From contig DAOVLE010000017.1 in assembly GCA_030631415.1 (NCBI GenBank), positions 1-40,236 on the forward strand: a stretch of DNA of 40,236 nt. The letters run 5' to 3'. A program made the translations under genes and the position numbers. The DNA is from JAAEQG01 sp023133475 (GTDB lineage: Bacteria; Planctomycetota; Phycisphaerae; UBA1845). Shown here piece after piece: positions 24,558-32,952 of this stretch (the stretch's first letter is position 1; each line of letters opens with the position of its first letter). Below the pieces are notes generated by a model. It was not told the DNA's origin, made no database searches, and worked only from the letters and a program-made list of their open reading frames with translations.

Positions 24558-25032
24558 CACCTACCAACCCCGCCCTCACTCGACACGCCGCCACGACCGC
24601 GAAGAATTCAAGGTAACAGGCAAGAGGCAAGAGGCAAGAGGAGCACCCGCGCTCCCCGTTGGGGAGCCGCTAAACGCTGTGGACTTGTCGCCGCTAACCC
24701 GAATATTCCACCGCGGAGCACGCAGAGACCGCAGAGAGTTGAAAGATAGGGGGTTATCGCAATTAGCGTTGAACAGACAATAAACACACTGTCAAAACCC
24801 GACGCGCCCTAATTTAGCTGTAATTTCTTTCCAGGAAATACTCTGCGATCTCCGCGCTCTCTGCGGTGTGAAAAATGCGGGCTAAACACCCCGGCGTCGT
24901 TGCGAGCGACCATATTCTCCATTCTCAATTCTTCATTCTCCATTCCCGTTCCTGGCAGATCGCGAGAGGTCTTCAGTCTGCCCTGCGCAGCTTGACCGTA
25001 ACCGAGCGCATTGCTACTCTCCGGAGGGATGC
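24558..25032. repeat. Repeat-rich gap: I, F, G and G' elements
   Basis: An I-like GGCAAGAGGCAAGAGG tract at about 24613-24640, an F core (CCGCTAAACGCTGTGGACTT) at 24648-24700, a G element at 24709-24804, a G' element at 24805-24879, and an F tail (GCGAGCGACCATATTCTCC) at about 24895-24945. No gene. The G element recurs at 34228-34323 with only a few differences over 95 bp, and G' recurs inverted at 21286-21360. Confidence 0.8.
24992..25020 (+). promoter_or_regulatory. Possible promoter of the response regulator
   Basis: TTGACC (24992-24997) and TACTCT (25015-25020) are 17 nt apart. Transcription would begin near 25027, inside the GGAGGG ribosome site of GTG 25033; if so, ATG 25054 would be the start. 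The two readings conflict. Confidence 0.3.
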
Positions 25033-25473
25033 GTGAGCAGAAAGTTGGTGACCATGCCCGAAGCTGCCAAAATCCTGATCATCGACGATGACGAGGACTA
25101 CCGCGCCTCGACTCGCGCCCTGCTGGAAGGCGAAGGGTATCAGGTGCGGGAAGCCGACAATGGACGTGATGGTCTGGCGGCTGCTCTGCACTGTAGGCCT
25201 AACCTGATCGTCCTGGACGTGATGATGGAAAACCTCGGAGAGGGGTATTCAGTCAACCAAGCCCTCAAGGGCCTTCCGGAGTATCGTGAGTTGGGAGCCA
25301 TACCCATCCTTATGGCTTCTTCGGTGGAGGTGGACCCGGCGGAACTGTTCGGGTGGATTGGGGACACCAGCGCGATCACCCCCGATGCCTATATGACCAA
25401 ACCACTGGACATCCCACAATTCCTGGCTCGCATTCGGGAGTTGCTCGAGCGGGAACGTGAGGCAGACAAATAA
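25033..25473 (+). CDS. Single-domain response regulator (receiver)
   Basis: 146 residues. GTG 25033 has GGAGG 5 nt upstream; ATG 25054 is an alternative. A complete CheY-like receiver: acidic DDD (18-20), phosphoacceptor Asp62 in IVLDVMM, Ser96 and the invariant Lys123 in MTKPL. No output domain, so it acts by protein contact or in a phosphorelay. An insertion of about 20 residues (VEVDPAELFGWIGDTSAITP) between strands 4 and 5 is longer than in CheY. It stands alone, with an A-type repeat (GCAGGGCGGG) 1 nt after the stop. Confidence 0.93.
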   Translation: MSRKLVTMPEAAKILIIDDDEDYRASTRALLEGEGYQVREADNGRDGLAAALHCRPNLIVLDVMMENLGEGYSVNQALKGLPEYRELGAIPILMASSVEVDPAELFGWIGDTSAITPDAYMTKPLDIPQFLARIRELLEREREADK

Positions 25474-25595
25474 TGCAGGGCGGGTTCCATCCGCCACAGC
25501 CTTTGGCCGCAACCCCAATCAGTGCCGCGACCGTAAGGGAGCGGCGTATGTGGTGGGGGTCCACCACATACGCCCTTAAGTCAACAGCATTGCCA
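25474..25595. repeat. Repeat A half and D unit between convergent genes
   Basis: GCAGGGCGGGTTCCATCCGC at 25475-25498, then a D unit at 25512-25544 (CGACCGTAAGGGAGCGG). A short GTGGTGGGGGTCCACCAC palindrome lies at about 25550-25567. Confidence 0.75.
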
Positions 25596-27140
25596 TCACC
25601 CCTCCCGTGTGCGGAAGCGTAGCAGTTCGTTGAATTCATCCAAACGCAAGACTCGAGCGGCGGCGGCGTAGGCTCCAACGCCGATGGTGACACTTGCTGC
25701 CACCTGCAACCACGGCGGCAGCGTCAGCCAACCACCAGGGCTTACAAACAGAAGCAACAACCGCACGGTAACCACCAGAACGATGGAGCCCAACACGATT
25801 CGCCCCGCGCCGTCCACCAGCCATCGCCGGCGTACGGTGGGTAGTTGCCCGTGCAATTTGTGCATCAACCATCCAACTTGCATCGTGGCGCTAAGCGCCG
25901 TAGCCAACGCCACACCCGCCTCAGCCAGCAGGAACACCAACACCAGATTCAACGTGAGGTTGAACAACACCATGGTGACAGCCACACGCACTGGGGTGCG
26001 GCTGTCTTTCATCGCGTAAAAGGTGCGGACCAGAATCTGCTGCAGGAAGTAGGCCCAAACCGCAATGCCATAGAAGACCAGTGACGATGCTGCCCGTGCG
26101 GCATCGCCGGCGTGGAACTCGCCCCGCTCGAAGAAGGCCCGGATCAGCGGCTCGGCGATGATGCACAGACCGCAAGCCGCCGGAACCCCCACGAACAGGC
26201 TCATGCGGATGCCCTGCTCATAAGCCCGCGTCAGCCCTGCCACATCACCCGCCGAAGCCCGGGCAGACAGCAACGGGAAAATCGCCGTGCCCAACGCCAC
26301 CCCGAAGACCCCCAACGGCAGTTGATAGAAGAAATGGGCGTAGCCCAACACCGCCGGGCCACGACCGTCAGGCACAAAGAACAACGCAATCATGGAATCC
26401 GCCAGCGTATTGATCTGGATGGCGGACATGCCCACCACCATCGGAGCCATCACCACCGCAACCCGGCGAACCTCGGGATGATGCCAAATCAGCCCGAACG
26501 TCGGCCAGAAACCCGCTCGTCTCAGGCTGACGGACACTATCAAAAGTTGTGCAACCCCGCCTGCCAGAACCGTCCCACAAATGACGTACAGCAGCGATCG
26601 GCCTTGCAAGCCCAGCCCGCAGCCACACAGCAGCGCAGCCGTGATGATACAGACGTTCAAAAGCACCGGTGCGAACGCCGGTGCGGCAAAGCGGTGCAGC
26701 ACGTTCAGCATCGCCCCGACCAAAGCCGTCAGGCAAATCAACGGCATATAAGGGAGCATCAACCCGGTCAGACGCAGGGTCAGCGAGGGATAGGCCCAGT
26801 GGGCAACTGCAAGCCCAAACTCCGCCACAATCACCAACAAGACCAGCAAGACCGTGAGCAAAGCCATGACCGCCCCTGCCAGGCGGCGGGCTTCAACCTG
26901 CCCACGGTGGTGCAGGCAGTCGGTCAGCACCGGGATGAAAGCGGCGGACAATGCCCCTTCCCCGAACAGGCGGCGGAAAAGGTTGGGAACCTGCCAGGCG
27001 ATCCGAAATGCCGACAGAACCGGCCCGGTCCCGAAGAAATAGGCATAGACCATCTCGCGCCCCACACCCAGCAGACGAGAGAGCAAGGTAAGAGCAGCGA
27101 TCAGGCGGGCCGGGGCAACAAACCGATTCGGGTCAGACAC
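25596..27140 (-). CDS. murJ: Lipid II flippase MurJ
   Basis: About 514 residues from GTG 27140; GTG 27161 is an alternative, and neither has a strong ribosome site. The frame stays open upstream, but that part translates an A repeat. MVN family: LTLLSRLLGVGREMVYAYFFGTG, FRRLFGEGALSAAFIPVL, a polytopic membrane protein with about 14 helices, SALAT-like MALGTAIFPLLSARA. It flips undecaprenyl-PP-linked peptidoglycan precursor across the inner membrane. It is transcribed divergently from fdxA, with an A palindrome between. Presence of MurJ fits a peptidoglycan-making cell, as do the P-ring genes. Confidence 0.9.
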   Translation of the reverse strand: MSDPNRFVAPARLIAALTLLSRLLGVGREMVYAYFFGTGPVLSAFRIAWQVPNLFRRLFGEGALSAAFIPVLTDCLHHRGQVEARRLAGAVMALLTVLLVLLVIVAEFGLAVAHWAYPSLTLRLTGLMLPYMPLICLTALVGAMLNVLHRFAAPAFAPVLLNVCIITAALLCGCGLGLQGRSLLYVICGTVLAGGVAQLLIVSVSLRRAGFWPTFGLIWHHPEVRRVAVVMAPMVVGMSAIQINTLADSMIALFFVPDGRGPAVLGYAHFFYQLPLGVFGVALGTAIFPLLSARASAGDVAGLTRAYEQGIRMSLFVGVPAACGLCIIAEPLIRAFFERGEFHAGDAARAASSLVFYGIAVWAYFLQQILVRTFYAMKDSRTPVRVAVTMVLFNLTLNLVLVFLLAEAGVALATALSATMQVGWLMHKLHGQLPTVRRRWLVDGAGRIVLGSIVLVVTVRLLLLFVSPGGWLTLPPWLQVAASVTIGVGAYAAAARVLRLDEFNELLRFRTREG

Positions 27141-27194
27141 GGCAAAGACTATAGACCGCACCGGCGTATGTGACAACCAAACGTTTGCTCTCGC

Positions 27195-27251
27195 GTAGGG
27201 CGGGTTCCACCCGCCTTTCCGGCGCGACATGGCGGGTGGAACCCGCCCTAC
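27195..27251. repeat. A palindrome between murJ and fdxA
   Basis: GTAGGGCGGGTTCCACCCGC inverted against GGCGGGTGGAACCCGCCCTA with a TTTCCGGCGCGACAT loop. It would be translated if an upstream murJ start were used, which is why that start was rejected. Confidence 0.85.
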
Positions 27252-27373
27252 AAAAATGGCGGCGTACGGTTGACAAACTTCGATGATGCTTGGAAGGTAG
27301 TAGCCCAAGAGGTCAACGATGTGGCGCCGCGTTTGCGCGGTCGAGTTGGGCTGAGAATCTGTGGAGATAGACC

Positions 27374-27712
27374 ATGGCTCATATTGTTGCGGAACCCTGT
27401 ATAAAGTGTAAGTACACCGATTGTGTCTCCGTTTGCCCGGTGGAGTGTTTTCACGAAGGGGTGAATTTCCTGGTCATCGATCCGGACACGTGCATCGACT
27501 GTGGGCTGTGTGTTGCCGAGTGCCCCACCCAGGCAATCTTTCCCGAGGAAGACCTGCCCGACAAATGGCACGAGTACATCGAGATCAACGCCAAGTACGC
27601 ATCCGAGTGGCCTATGATCGAAGATCAAAAGAAGCCGCTGCCCGAAGCCGACGAGTACAGAGACATCGAAGACAAGTATGAACTGCTTAACCCCAACCCG
27701 TTCGAGGGCTAG
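27374..27712 (+). CDS. fdxA: 7Fe ferredoxin FdxA ([3Fe-4S][4Fe-4S])
   Basis: 112 residues, GGAG about 8 nt before ATG 27374. Cysteine spacing equals that of Azotobacter ferredoxin I shifted by one: Cys9, Cys17 and Cys50 for the 3Fe cluster; Cys21, Cys40, Cys43 and Cys46 for the 4Fe cluster; Cys12 and Cys25 free. The C-terminal helix and acidic tail (DKWHEYIEINAKYASEWP) are also typical. A soluble low-potential electron carrier; its partner cannot be told from the neighbours. Followed after about 24 nt by B and C palindromes. Confidence 0.95.
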   Translation: MAHIVAEPCIKCKYTDCVSVCPVECFHEGVNFLVIDPDTCIDCGLCVAECPTQAIFPEEDLPDKWHEYIEINAKYASEWPMIEDQKKPLPEADEYRDIEDKYELLNPNPFEG

Positions 27713-27735
27713 TGACGACATTTATGCCGGTACGA

Positions 27736-27840
27736 TGTAGGGTGGGTTCCACCCGGACGGGTGGCCCACCGCTTTAGCGGTGGGGGACACGAATCGCCTG
27801 GAGTATTCGCGTCCCCCACGGCTAAAGCCATGGGCCACCC
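27736..27840. repeat. B fragment and intact element C
   Basis: GTAGGGTGGGTTCCACCCGG at about 27738-27757, then element C at 27759-27840: the GGGTGGCCCACCGCTTTAGC arm, the loop CGCCTGGAGT and the GCTAAAGCCATGGGCCACCC arm. This is the uninterrupted version of the copy at 3855-3993. Confidence 0.85.
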
Positions 27841-27910
27841 AACTATCAGTACATGCGTCGCGGAGCATTAGATCTTGTCCGTCTGCGGCTAAAAGCGTTG
27901 TTGCCACCCT

Positions 27911-28855
27911 ATGGAAAACATGCCGGACATCCTGAACTCATGCCGCCGTGTGGTGCAGCGTGCCCAGCACGTGCACATCGACGACGGTTCTCTACGAAAG
28001 TCTGCCGCCGGAATCGATCGCCAGGCTATCTCGATCCCAACCCACCCGCATCCTTTGCAGATTCGCGGGTCGCGTCAGGCCTGCGCGAATTTCGTTTTGC
28101 TCTGCGACTGTCTGAACTTCTGTTTCTGGTCGGATACGCCGTGGGTGGTCACCTTTGCGGGGACCGACTGGACGCGGACTTTCGCCATGCTGGCTGGGCT
28201 GGTGCGGGCCATCCAAGCCGACGCAGACTGGCTTAACCCGCAACGCTGGGCCGATGTGCGGGAGGCGGAGGTGAGTGAGATATTCGCCGGGACCGGGCAA
28301 ATTCCGCTGCTCCGCGAACGGGTCGAGGTGCTGCACGAGACCGGGGCAGTGCTTATCTCCAAGTATGATGGCAGTTTCCTCAATCTGGTCGAGGAGGCTG
28401 GTGGGCAGGCTCCTGCCGTTGCCGAGCTGTTGGCTCGTGACTTCTCTTCGTTCCGCGATGTGGCTGACTACGACGGTGAGCCGGTTGCATTTCTAAAGCG
28501 TGCCCAGATTTGCGCCGCTGATCTGACATCGCATTGGTCCGCCCAAGGGTATGGATCGCTGGGAGGGTTGGACGATTTAACAGTATTTGCCGACTATCGC
28601 CTCCCACAACTATTCCGACATTGGGGCACCATGCGGGTAACTGATTCGCTGTACCACCGTATCGAGGCCTTGGACGAGATACCCGCCGGCTCGCCTGAAG
28701 AGGTGGAACTTCGGGCGGCCACCATCTGCATCAGTGACCGGTTGGCAGAACTGCTGAGCGTGCCGGCTTGGCGGTTGGACTATTTCCTCTGGGAGCGCTC
28801 CCACGACCCCGCCGTGGTGGTCCGGCATCACCGCACCCGCACGGTGTTCTACTGA
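27911..28855 (+). CDS. Queuosine-salvage nucleosidase, Qng1/DUF2419 family
   Basis: 314 residues; ATG 27911 (ATG 27920 also possible; no clear ribosome site). Family hallmarks in order: LLCDCLNFCFWSD, an aromatic PWVVTF/GTDW strand, IFAGTGQIPLLRERVEVLHE, FLKRAQICAADL, then LTVFADYRLPQLFRHWG (FADYR at 226-230) and GSPEEVELRAATI before the terminal DYFLWER. Characterised Qng1/QTRT-associated enzymes release queuine from queuosine 5'-phosphate or nucleoside, allowing recycling from tRNA breakdown. Most known members are eukaryotic; bacterial ones are scattered. tRNA-guanine transglycosylase, the queuosine insertion enzyme, is encoded 6 kb away. Recognition is by motif recall. Confidence 0.88.
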   Translation: MENMPDILNSCRRVVQRAQHVHIDDGSLRKSAAGIDRQAISIPTHPHPLQIRGSRQACANFVLLCDCLNFCFWSDTPWVVTFAGTDWTRTFAMLAGLVRAIQADADWLNPQRWADVREAEVSEIFAGTGQIPLLRERVEVLHETGAVLISKYDGSFLNLVEEAGGQAPAVAELLARDFSSFRDVADYDGEPVAFLKRAQICAADLTSHWSAQGYGSLGGLDDLTVFADYRLPQLFRHWGTMRVTDSLYHRIEALDEIPAGSPEEVELRAATICISDRLAELLSVPAWRLDYFLWERSHDPAVVVRHHRTRTVFY

Positions 28856-29047
28856 AATGAGGCAACAAGGCAACAAGGCGTGGGTGCCCCATCCTTTGCG
28901 ATAGCAAAGGGTGGGGGATCACTCTCCCGCACAACAGGGGAATCCCCCGCCCTTTCTTTCAGAAAGGATGGGGCAGCCACGCACCCACATTTGACGTCTG
29001 CCTGAGTCGCCCGTACAGTAGGTGCCCGTAGACGATGGAGACTTGCG
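28856..29047. repeat. I motif and J palindrome
   Basis: AGGCAACAAGGCAACAAGG right after the Qng1 stop, then a J palindrome at about 28878-28987: GGGTGCCCCATCCTTTGCG inverted against AAAGGATGGGGCAGCC, with GGGGGATC/GAATCCCCC inner arms. Confidence 0.8.
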
Positions 29048-29419
29048 ATGAACCCTTTCGCTTGGATTAGAGACATCCTCGGCATCGGCAAGGACGCAGC
29101 CGAACTCGAAAAGACCCATCTTGAAATCAAGCGTCTCGTAGACGAGGAACGTGAGCGGAAGAGTGAGATTCAACACGCGACCCTCGAAGATGTAAAGAGG
29201 TATGACCCAAAAGCAAAGGAAATCGAGCGGATTGCCAGTAAGTCTTCCTCAGCAGGTTCGTCCCCGGTAGCCTTCCCCATCCCCTCCCAGCAGCCAGCTG
29301 ATGCCTTCCCTGACCTGGGGCGCCAGTATCCCTTCCCCGTCCTCGGTTTCCTCATCGTTTCCATACTAATACTTGCCGCACTTACAATTGCAGTCGTCGT
29401 TATCATTCGGTTCTGGTGA
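29048..29419 (+). CDS. Small coiled-coil, C-terminally membrane-anchored protein
   Basis: 123 residues; GGAG upstream of ATG 29048. An amphipathic start (MNPFAWIRDILGIGKD) leads into a charged helix likely to form a coiled coil (AAELEKTHLEIKRLVDEERE to about residue 60), then a Ser/Pro/Gln-rich linker and one C-terminal membrane helix (LGFLIVSILILAALTIAVVV) ending IIRFW. A tail-anchored topology with the coiled coil in the cytoplasm is likely. No family recognised. J palindromes lie on both sides. Confidence 0.7.
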   Translation: MNPFAWIRDILGIGKDAAELEKTHLEIKRLVDEERERKSEIQHATLEDVKRYDPKAKEIERIASKSSSAGSSPVAFPIPSQQPADAFPDLGRQYPFPVLGFLIVSILILAALTIAVVVIIRFW

Positions 29420-29428
29420 CGCTAGCAT

Positions 29429-29585
29429 GGGTGCCCATCCCGTTTCGCCGGTCCGAAGGACCGGCGAACGGGATGGGGCACCCACCCAACGAGGCAGATG
29501 CAGGGCGGGATCCACCCGCTGCGCAATGCGACAAAGGCGGGCGAAACCCGCCCTACAACCGGACTTTGGACTTTGGACTCGGGAC
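29429..29585. repeat. J palindrome, A palindrome and E fragment
   Basis: J at 29429-29484: GGGTGCCCATCCCGTTTCGC inverted against GCGAACGGGATGGGGCACCC around CGGTCCGAAGGACCG. Then A at 29500-29556 with a GCAGGGCGGG end, and GGACTTTGGACTTTGGACTC at 29562-29583. Confidence 0.85.
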
Positions 29586-29594
29586 TAAATGGTA

Positions 29595-29622
29595 GGTGGC
29601 GCCCCGGTCGTCGGGACGCCAC
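29595..29622. terminator. Hairpin at the 3' end of the saccharopine dehydrogenase-like gene
   Basis: GGTGGCG-CCCG pairs with CGGG-CGCCACC around a GTCGT loop. It lies between convergent genes; no T-run, so termination is uncertain. Confidence 0.4.
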
Positions 29623-29666
29623 CCTGCCAATTATCGCGGTGAAATGTTGCAATCCGCCGCCGGCGG

Positions 29667-31004
29667 TTATCTGCCGATCGGGGTGGTTTTCTCCACGCAA
29701 CGGATGTCCAGGTTGGCTAACTCGCCCAGCACCGGGTTGTAAATGCTCTTTTCCACCGGGATATGCACCCCGGGCATGTTGATCCGCCCGTTGAGAATCA
29801 TCGCGGCGCCGATGGCGGCTGGAAGGCTGACCGTGCGAGCCATCGAGGAGTCGCCGTCCGGCTGACCGTAGTCGATCAGCGTTGAGGTGATCTGCTCTTG
29901 GCTGCCGTTGGGGAACTTCGCCACAAAGTAGTGGCACAGCGCGATCATGTCCCGCTCGCCCGGAGCGTATTTCATCTTCTCATCCATGCGGGCTGCCAGA
30001 ATGTCCAGCGGAGTTGTCTCCGTGCCGGTGATGGGCAATGGGTCGTTACTCAACAGGCCTAGCCACTCGAACCGGTCCAGCACGTCGGACGATTCATCCA
30101 GGCCGATGTGGGCAGCCAAGTCCTTCCGCAGGTTCGGCGAGGCGGGTTTCTTCATCAGCCCAGCCATCCACTGGGCAAACGTGGTGCCGGCTGGATAGGT
30201 CGTGGGGGTTTCATCGAGCATGCCAAGGTCGACGATCTTCTTCAAGCAATCGCACCAACCCTGATAGCGGAAGGTGCCGCGGAACATGGTGTCGATCCCC
30301 TCCAGCCCGTAGAGTTCGAGGTATCCGAGCGAGTCGCGGTTGGGATAAGCCTCCAACTCGCCCAACCCTTCGACCAGGGCGACGTGGTGATGGGTGAACA
30401 GGTCCGGGCCTGGGACGTTGATCTCCTTGCCGTTTTCGCGATATCGGGCGGTGTTTTTGCCGGCAGTGCAGACCGCCCGCGGGCTCCAGGAGAACTTGTA
30501 GCCCCAGGGATTGTCGTTGCAATCGGGTGCGGGCAGCCCGCCGCAGTAGGACTTGAAGCTGGTCACCGCACCGCCGCGCTCCTTGACGTCGTGGATAATG
30601 CGCATGGCGGACATGTGGTCGATGCCCGGGTCCACGCCGATTTCGTTGAGGATCATGACGCCGGCATCGCGTGCCGGGCCGTCGAGTTCCTTCATCTTTG
30701 GGCTGACGTAGGAGGTGGTGACCATGTGCTTGCGGTGTTTTATGCACAGCTCTGCCACCACCGGGTGCAGCGGCGCGGGGAGCAGGCTGATCGCCAGATC
30801 GTGCTCGCGGATGAGCTTTTCAAGTTTGTCGGTTTCGTCGGCCAGCAAGGCCATGGTCTTGCCTTTAGGATGCCCGTCCACGAGGGCATCAGCCTTGCTA
30901 ACGGTCCGGCTGGCGACGGTAACGCTGAAATCCGGCTGGCCCAACAGGTAGCGAACCAGAGGGCGGCAAACCAATCCGGCACCAAGAACGAGAACCTTTT
31001 TCAT
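29667..31004 (-). CDS. Saccharopine dehydrogenase-like protein (LYS9 type)
   Basis: 445 residues from ATG 31004, with AGGAG 9 nt upstream. An N-terminal Rossmann fold KVLVLGAGLVCRPLV binds NAD(P). The catalytic region has ISLLPAPLHPVVAELCIKH, EIGVDPGIDHMSAMRII, FKSYCGGLPAP, NPWGYKFSWSPRAV and FRYQGWCDCLKKIVDLG, closely like the glutamate-forming saccharopine dehydrogenase (reductase) of lysine metabolism. It would interconvert saccharopine and aminoadipate semialdehyde plus glutamate. No lysine-ketoglutarate reductase or other lysine gene adjoins it, so substrate is inferred from motifs alone. Confidence 0.85.
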   Translation of the reverse strand: MKKVLVLGAGLVCRPLVRYLLGQPDFSVTVASRTVSKADALVDGHPKGKTMALLADETDKLEKLIREHDLAISLLPAPLHPVVAELCIKHRKHMVTTSYVSPKMKELDGPARDAGVMILNEIGVDPGIDHMSAMRIIHDVKERGGAVTSFKSYCGGLPAPDCNDNPWGYKFSWSPRAVCTAGKNTARYRENGKEINVPGPDLFTHHHVALVEGLGELEAYPNRDSLGYLELYGLEGIDTMFRGTFRYQGWCDCLKKIVDLGMLDETPTTYPAGTTFAQWMAGLMKKPASPNLRKDLAAHIGLDESSDVLDRFEWLGLLSNDPLPITGTETTPLDILAARMDEKMKYAPGERDMIALCHYFVAKFPNGSQEQITSTLIDYGQPDGDSSMARTVSLPAAIGAAMILNGRINMPGVHIPVEKSIYNPVLGELANLDIRCVEKTTPIGR

Positions 31005-31100
31005 CGGTTTAATCTCCTGCATCGGTATCTTGGGATACGTTGTCGCGCGGCTGCACGTCAAGCCGCAATCAAGTATAGCTTAGCATGATTTGTTTCAGAC

Positions 31101-31183
31101 AGGCAAGAGGGGACAAGAGGCAAAAGGCAACGAGGCAACGAGGCAACAAGGCGGTCAGATGTAGGGCGGGTTCCACCCTGCAG
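31101..31183. repeat. I tract and A half behind the M28 peptidase stop
   Basis: GCAACGAGGCAACGAGGCAA units at about 31120-31152, then GTAGGGCGGGTTCCACCCTG at 31161-31180. The A copy ends about 4 nt from the TAG stop. Confidence 0.8.
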
Positions 31184-31184
31184 T

Positions 31185-32555
31185 CTACCAACCACTGTTC
31201 AAGTGAGGCTCCTCGGGATCGAGCCGAACTGTCGGGCGGGCCGAACAGTCCGCCAACTGCCGCACCAGAACCGCCAGAACCGCGGCGCACCGGATGGTCG
31301 CACGCCGGTCAACCTGATCGTAGGTATCACCGGTCGAGTGATAGTACTTGACCCCAGGACCCATCTCGCCGCTAAGCGACAGAGCACAAACCCCCTGCTT
31401 CATGAAGGCGGCATGGTCGCTGGCTGTCCAGGTGGCGTTGGCGACCTCCTCGTTCAGCTCAAAGCCGGCCAACCCTTTCTGGAAAGATTGCAGGAACTTC
31501 ACGATCTCCGGGTGCCCGAAGGTAATGAACTTTCGCGGTGCACCCGGCATATCCACATTGATGACCGCCACAATGTTGTCCAGTTGGTCGGCATGGTCCC
31601 TCACGTAGGCCTTGCTGCCGTGCAAGCCGTGCTCTTCGCCCATGAACCAGATCAGCCGCACGGTGCGGTTTGGTTTCCATCGGAGTCGAACCAGAGCCCT
31701 CGCCGCTTCGAGGATTGCCGTCGCCCCGGTCCCATTATCGAGAGCCCCCTCCGCCAGGTGCCAACTGTCCAAATGAGCGCAGAGGATCACCACTTCGTGA
31801 GCGGATGGACCAGCCCCGGGAATCTCCGCCACCACGTTGTTCGGCTGACATACCCAGGCGTCGGCGTCGATCTTGACGTTGATCCTTACGGTTTCGCCGT
31901 TTTGCAGTCGTTGCGTCAAAGCCTTGCCGTCACTGCCCTTGATGGTTATGCCCGGCTCGGGGCGAGGCTTGGCATGACACGTACCCACCCGCACCCGGTC
32001 GTCCAGTCTGGACACCTGCACCAATCCGACCGCCCCGTGCTCGCAGGCCAACCGCATCTTTGCGCCCCGATGTATCCCTCCCTCACGAACCAGGGCAAAC
32101 TTGCCCTCAAGCTCGTGGGCGTGAGCCTGAAAATCCTTCTCCAGGCCGATGCCCACATCAACCACCGCGGCGGAGATTCCTTCCGGAACCGTGCTGAGAG
32201 AATTGCCCAACGCCAACGCGCCCTCCAGCACTTGTGGGGGGTCGCCCAGCACCACAACGGTGGTCCGGCGGTCTTGCCACGTGGTCATCTCGAAGGGCTC
32301 GAAGTGCACGTTGCTCAGGCCGTACCGGGCGGCTTTGCCCGCCACGAACCGCTCTGCCTTGCGCCCGTTGGGCGAACCGCTGAGACGCCCACCGGGCATA
32401 GCCAGCGTCCGCAAATTAGCCGACAACTCGCTGCACATCAGCACCTCGCCGATCAGTTGGCGGTCCAGCGACACCGCCTTTGGTTGCCGGCAACCTCCGG
32501 CAAACACCATCAACGCGAGCAACCCGATTCCAACCCGGACAGAGTGATTCAACAT
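31185..32555 (-). CDS. M28-family metallopeptidase lipoprotein
   Basis: 456 residues from ATG 32555 (GGAG 9 nt upstream). A signal peptide with lipobox LMVFAGGC gives a lipid-anchored Cys. After a PA-like protease-associated region (VREGGIHRGAKMRLACEHGA) comes the co-catalytic two-zinc M28 domain: HLDSWH (about 260) and GALDNGTGA, catalytic GEEHG, NVDMPGAP for the next Asp ligand, and the final His in YYHSTGDTYDQVD. It is an exported aminopeptidase or carboxypeptidase. The gene's promoter side has been invaded by a MITE-like element ending only 30 bp upstream of its start. Confidence 0.93.
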   Translation of the reverse strand: MLNHSVRVGIGLLALMVFAGGCRQPKAVSLDRQLIGEVLMCSELSANLRTLAMPGGRLSGSPNGRKAERFVAGKAARYGLSNVHFEPFEMTTWQDRRTTVVVLGDPPQVLEGALALGNSLSTVPEGISAAVVDVGIGLEKDFQAHAHELEGKFALVREGGIHRGAKMRLACEHGAVGLVQVSRLDDRVRVGTCHAKPRPEPGITIKGSDGKALTQRLQNGETVRINVKIDADAWVCQPNNVVAEIPGAGPSAHEVVILCAHLDSWHLAEGALDNGTGATAILEAARALVRLRWKPNRTVRLIWFMGEEHGLHGSKAYVRDHADQLDNIVAVINVDMPGAPRKFITFGHPEIVKFLQSFQKGLAGFELNEEVANATWTASDHAAFMKQGVCALSLSGEMGPGVKYYHSTGDTYDQVDRRATIRCAAVLAVLVRQLADCSARPTVRLDPEEPHLNSGW

Positions 32556-32584
32556 CCCACGCAACTCCGCATACAACGATGATT

Positions 32585-32867
32585 TCGTTAAAAGGGGTAT
32601 TCAGTTGAGTCCAGTAGAGACTATTGCTTGCGTACAGCAGCTCACGCCGTGTTTCGGGATCCGTTGCGCCCCCCAACCACTCGCCTGATTCCTCGGTGCG
32701 GTTGTCTGCCAAGCCACCTTGAACCAGAGCGTCAGCGGCCTGCACGCCTCTAGTATGACAGCGCTAGTCCCGTTTTCGGCGAGACCGTTTTGCGTTTCGG
32801 CGGGTCGCGCTAGGAAACTCTCTCGCCGAAAACGGCACTGGAGGCAACTGAATACCCCTTTTCGTTA
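32585..32867. mobile_element. MITE-like element with TIRs and 6-bp target duplication
   Basis: The element is 32591-32861 (271 bp). Both ends begin AAAGGGGTATTCAGTTG; after two mismatched bases TCCAGT matches again, so 23 of 25 terminal bases agree. TCGTTA flanks it on both sides (32585-32590 and 32862-32867). Inside the right half is a perfect 15-bp inverted pair, CCGTTTTCGGCGAGA (32770-32784) and its complement (32821-32835). No transposase frame, so it would need mobilisation by a related element elsewhere. Confidence 0.8.
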
Positions 32868-32893
32868 ATCCCCTACGTGCCCTCATCGTAGAT

Positions 32894-32950
32894 GTAGGGC
32901 GGGTTCTACCCGCCGCGCCATGCTACAAAGGCGGGTGGAACCCGCCCTAC
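32894..32950. repeat. A palindrome behind the ACT protein stop
   Basis: GTAGGGCGGGTTCTACCCGC inverted against GGCGGGTGGAACCCGCCCTA, with a GCGCCATGCTACAAA loop. It starts 2 nt after the TAG of the leftward ACT gene. Confidence 0.85.
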
Positions 32951-32952
32951 AG

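Noticed and set aside
26112..27173. Plus-strand frame opposite murJ
   Set aside because: Low-complexity Gln/Arg/His product antisense to the membrane helices of MurJ.
25596..27308. Extended murJ N-terminus to 27308
   Set aside because: The additional residues are translated from the A palindrome at 27195-27251 and do not resemble MurJ.
31203..32582. Long plus-strand frame opposite the M28 peptidase
   Set aside because: It mirrors the peptidase codons; no motif, signal or ribosome site.
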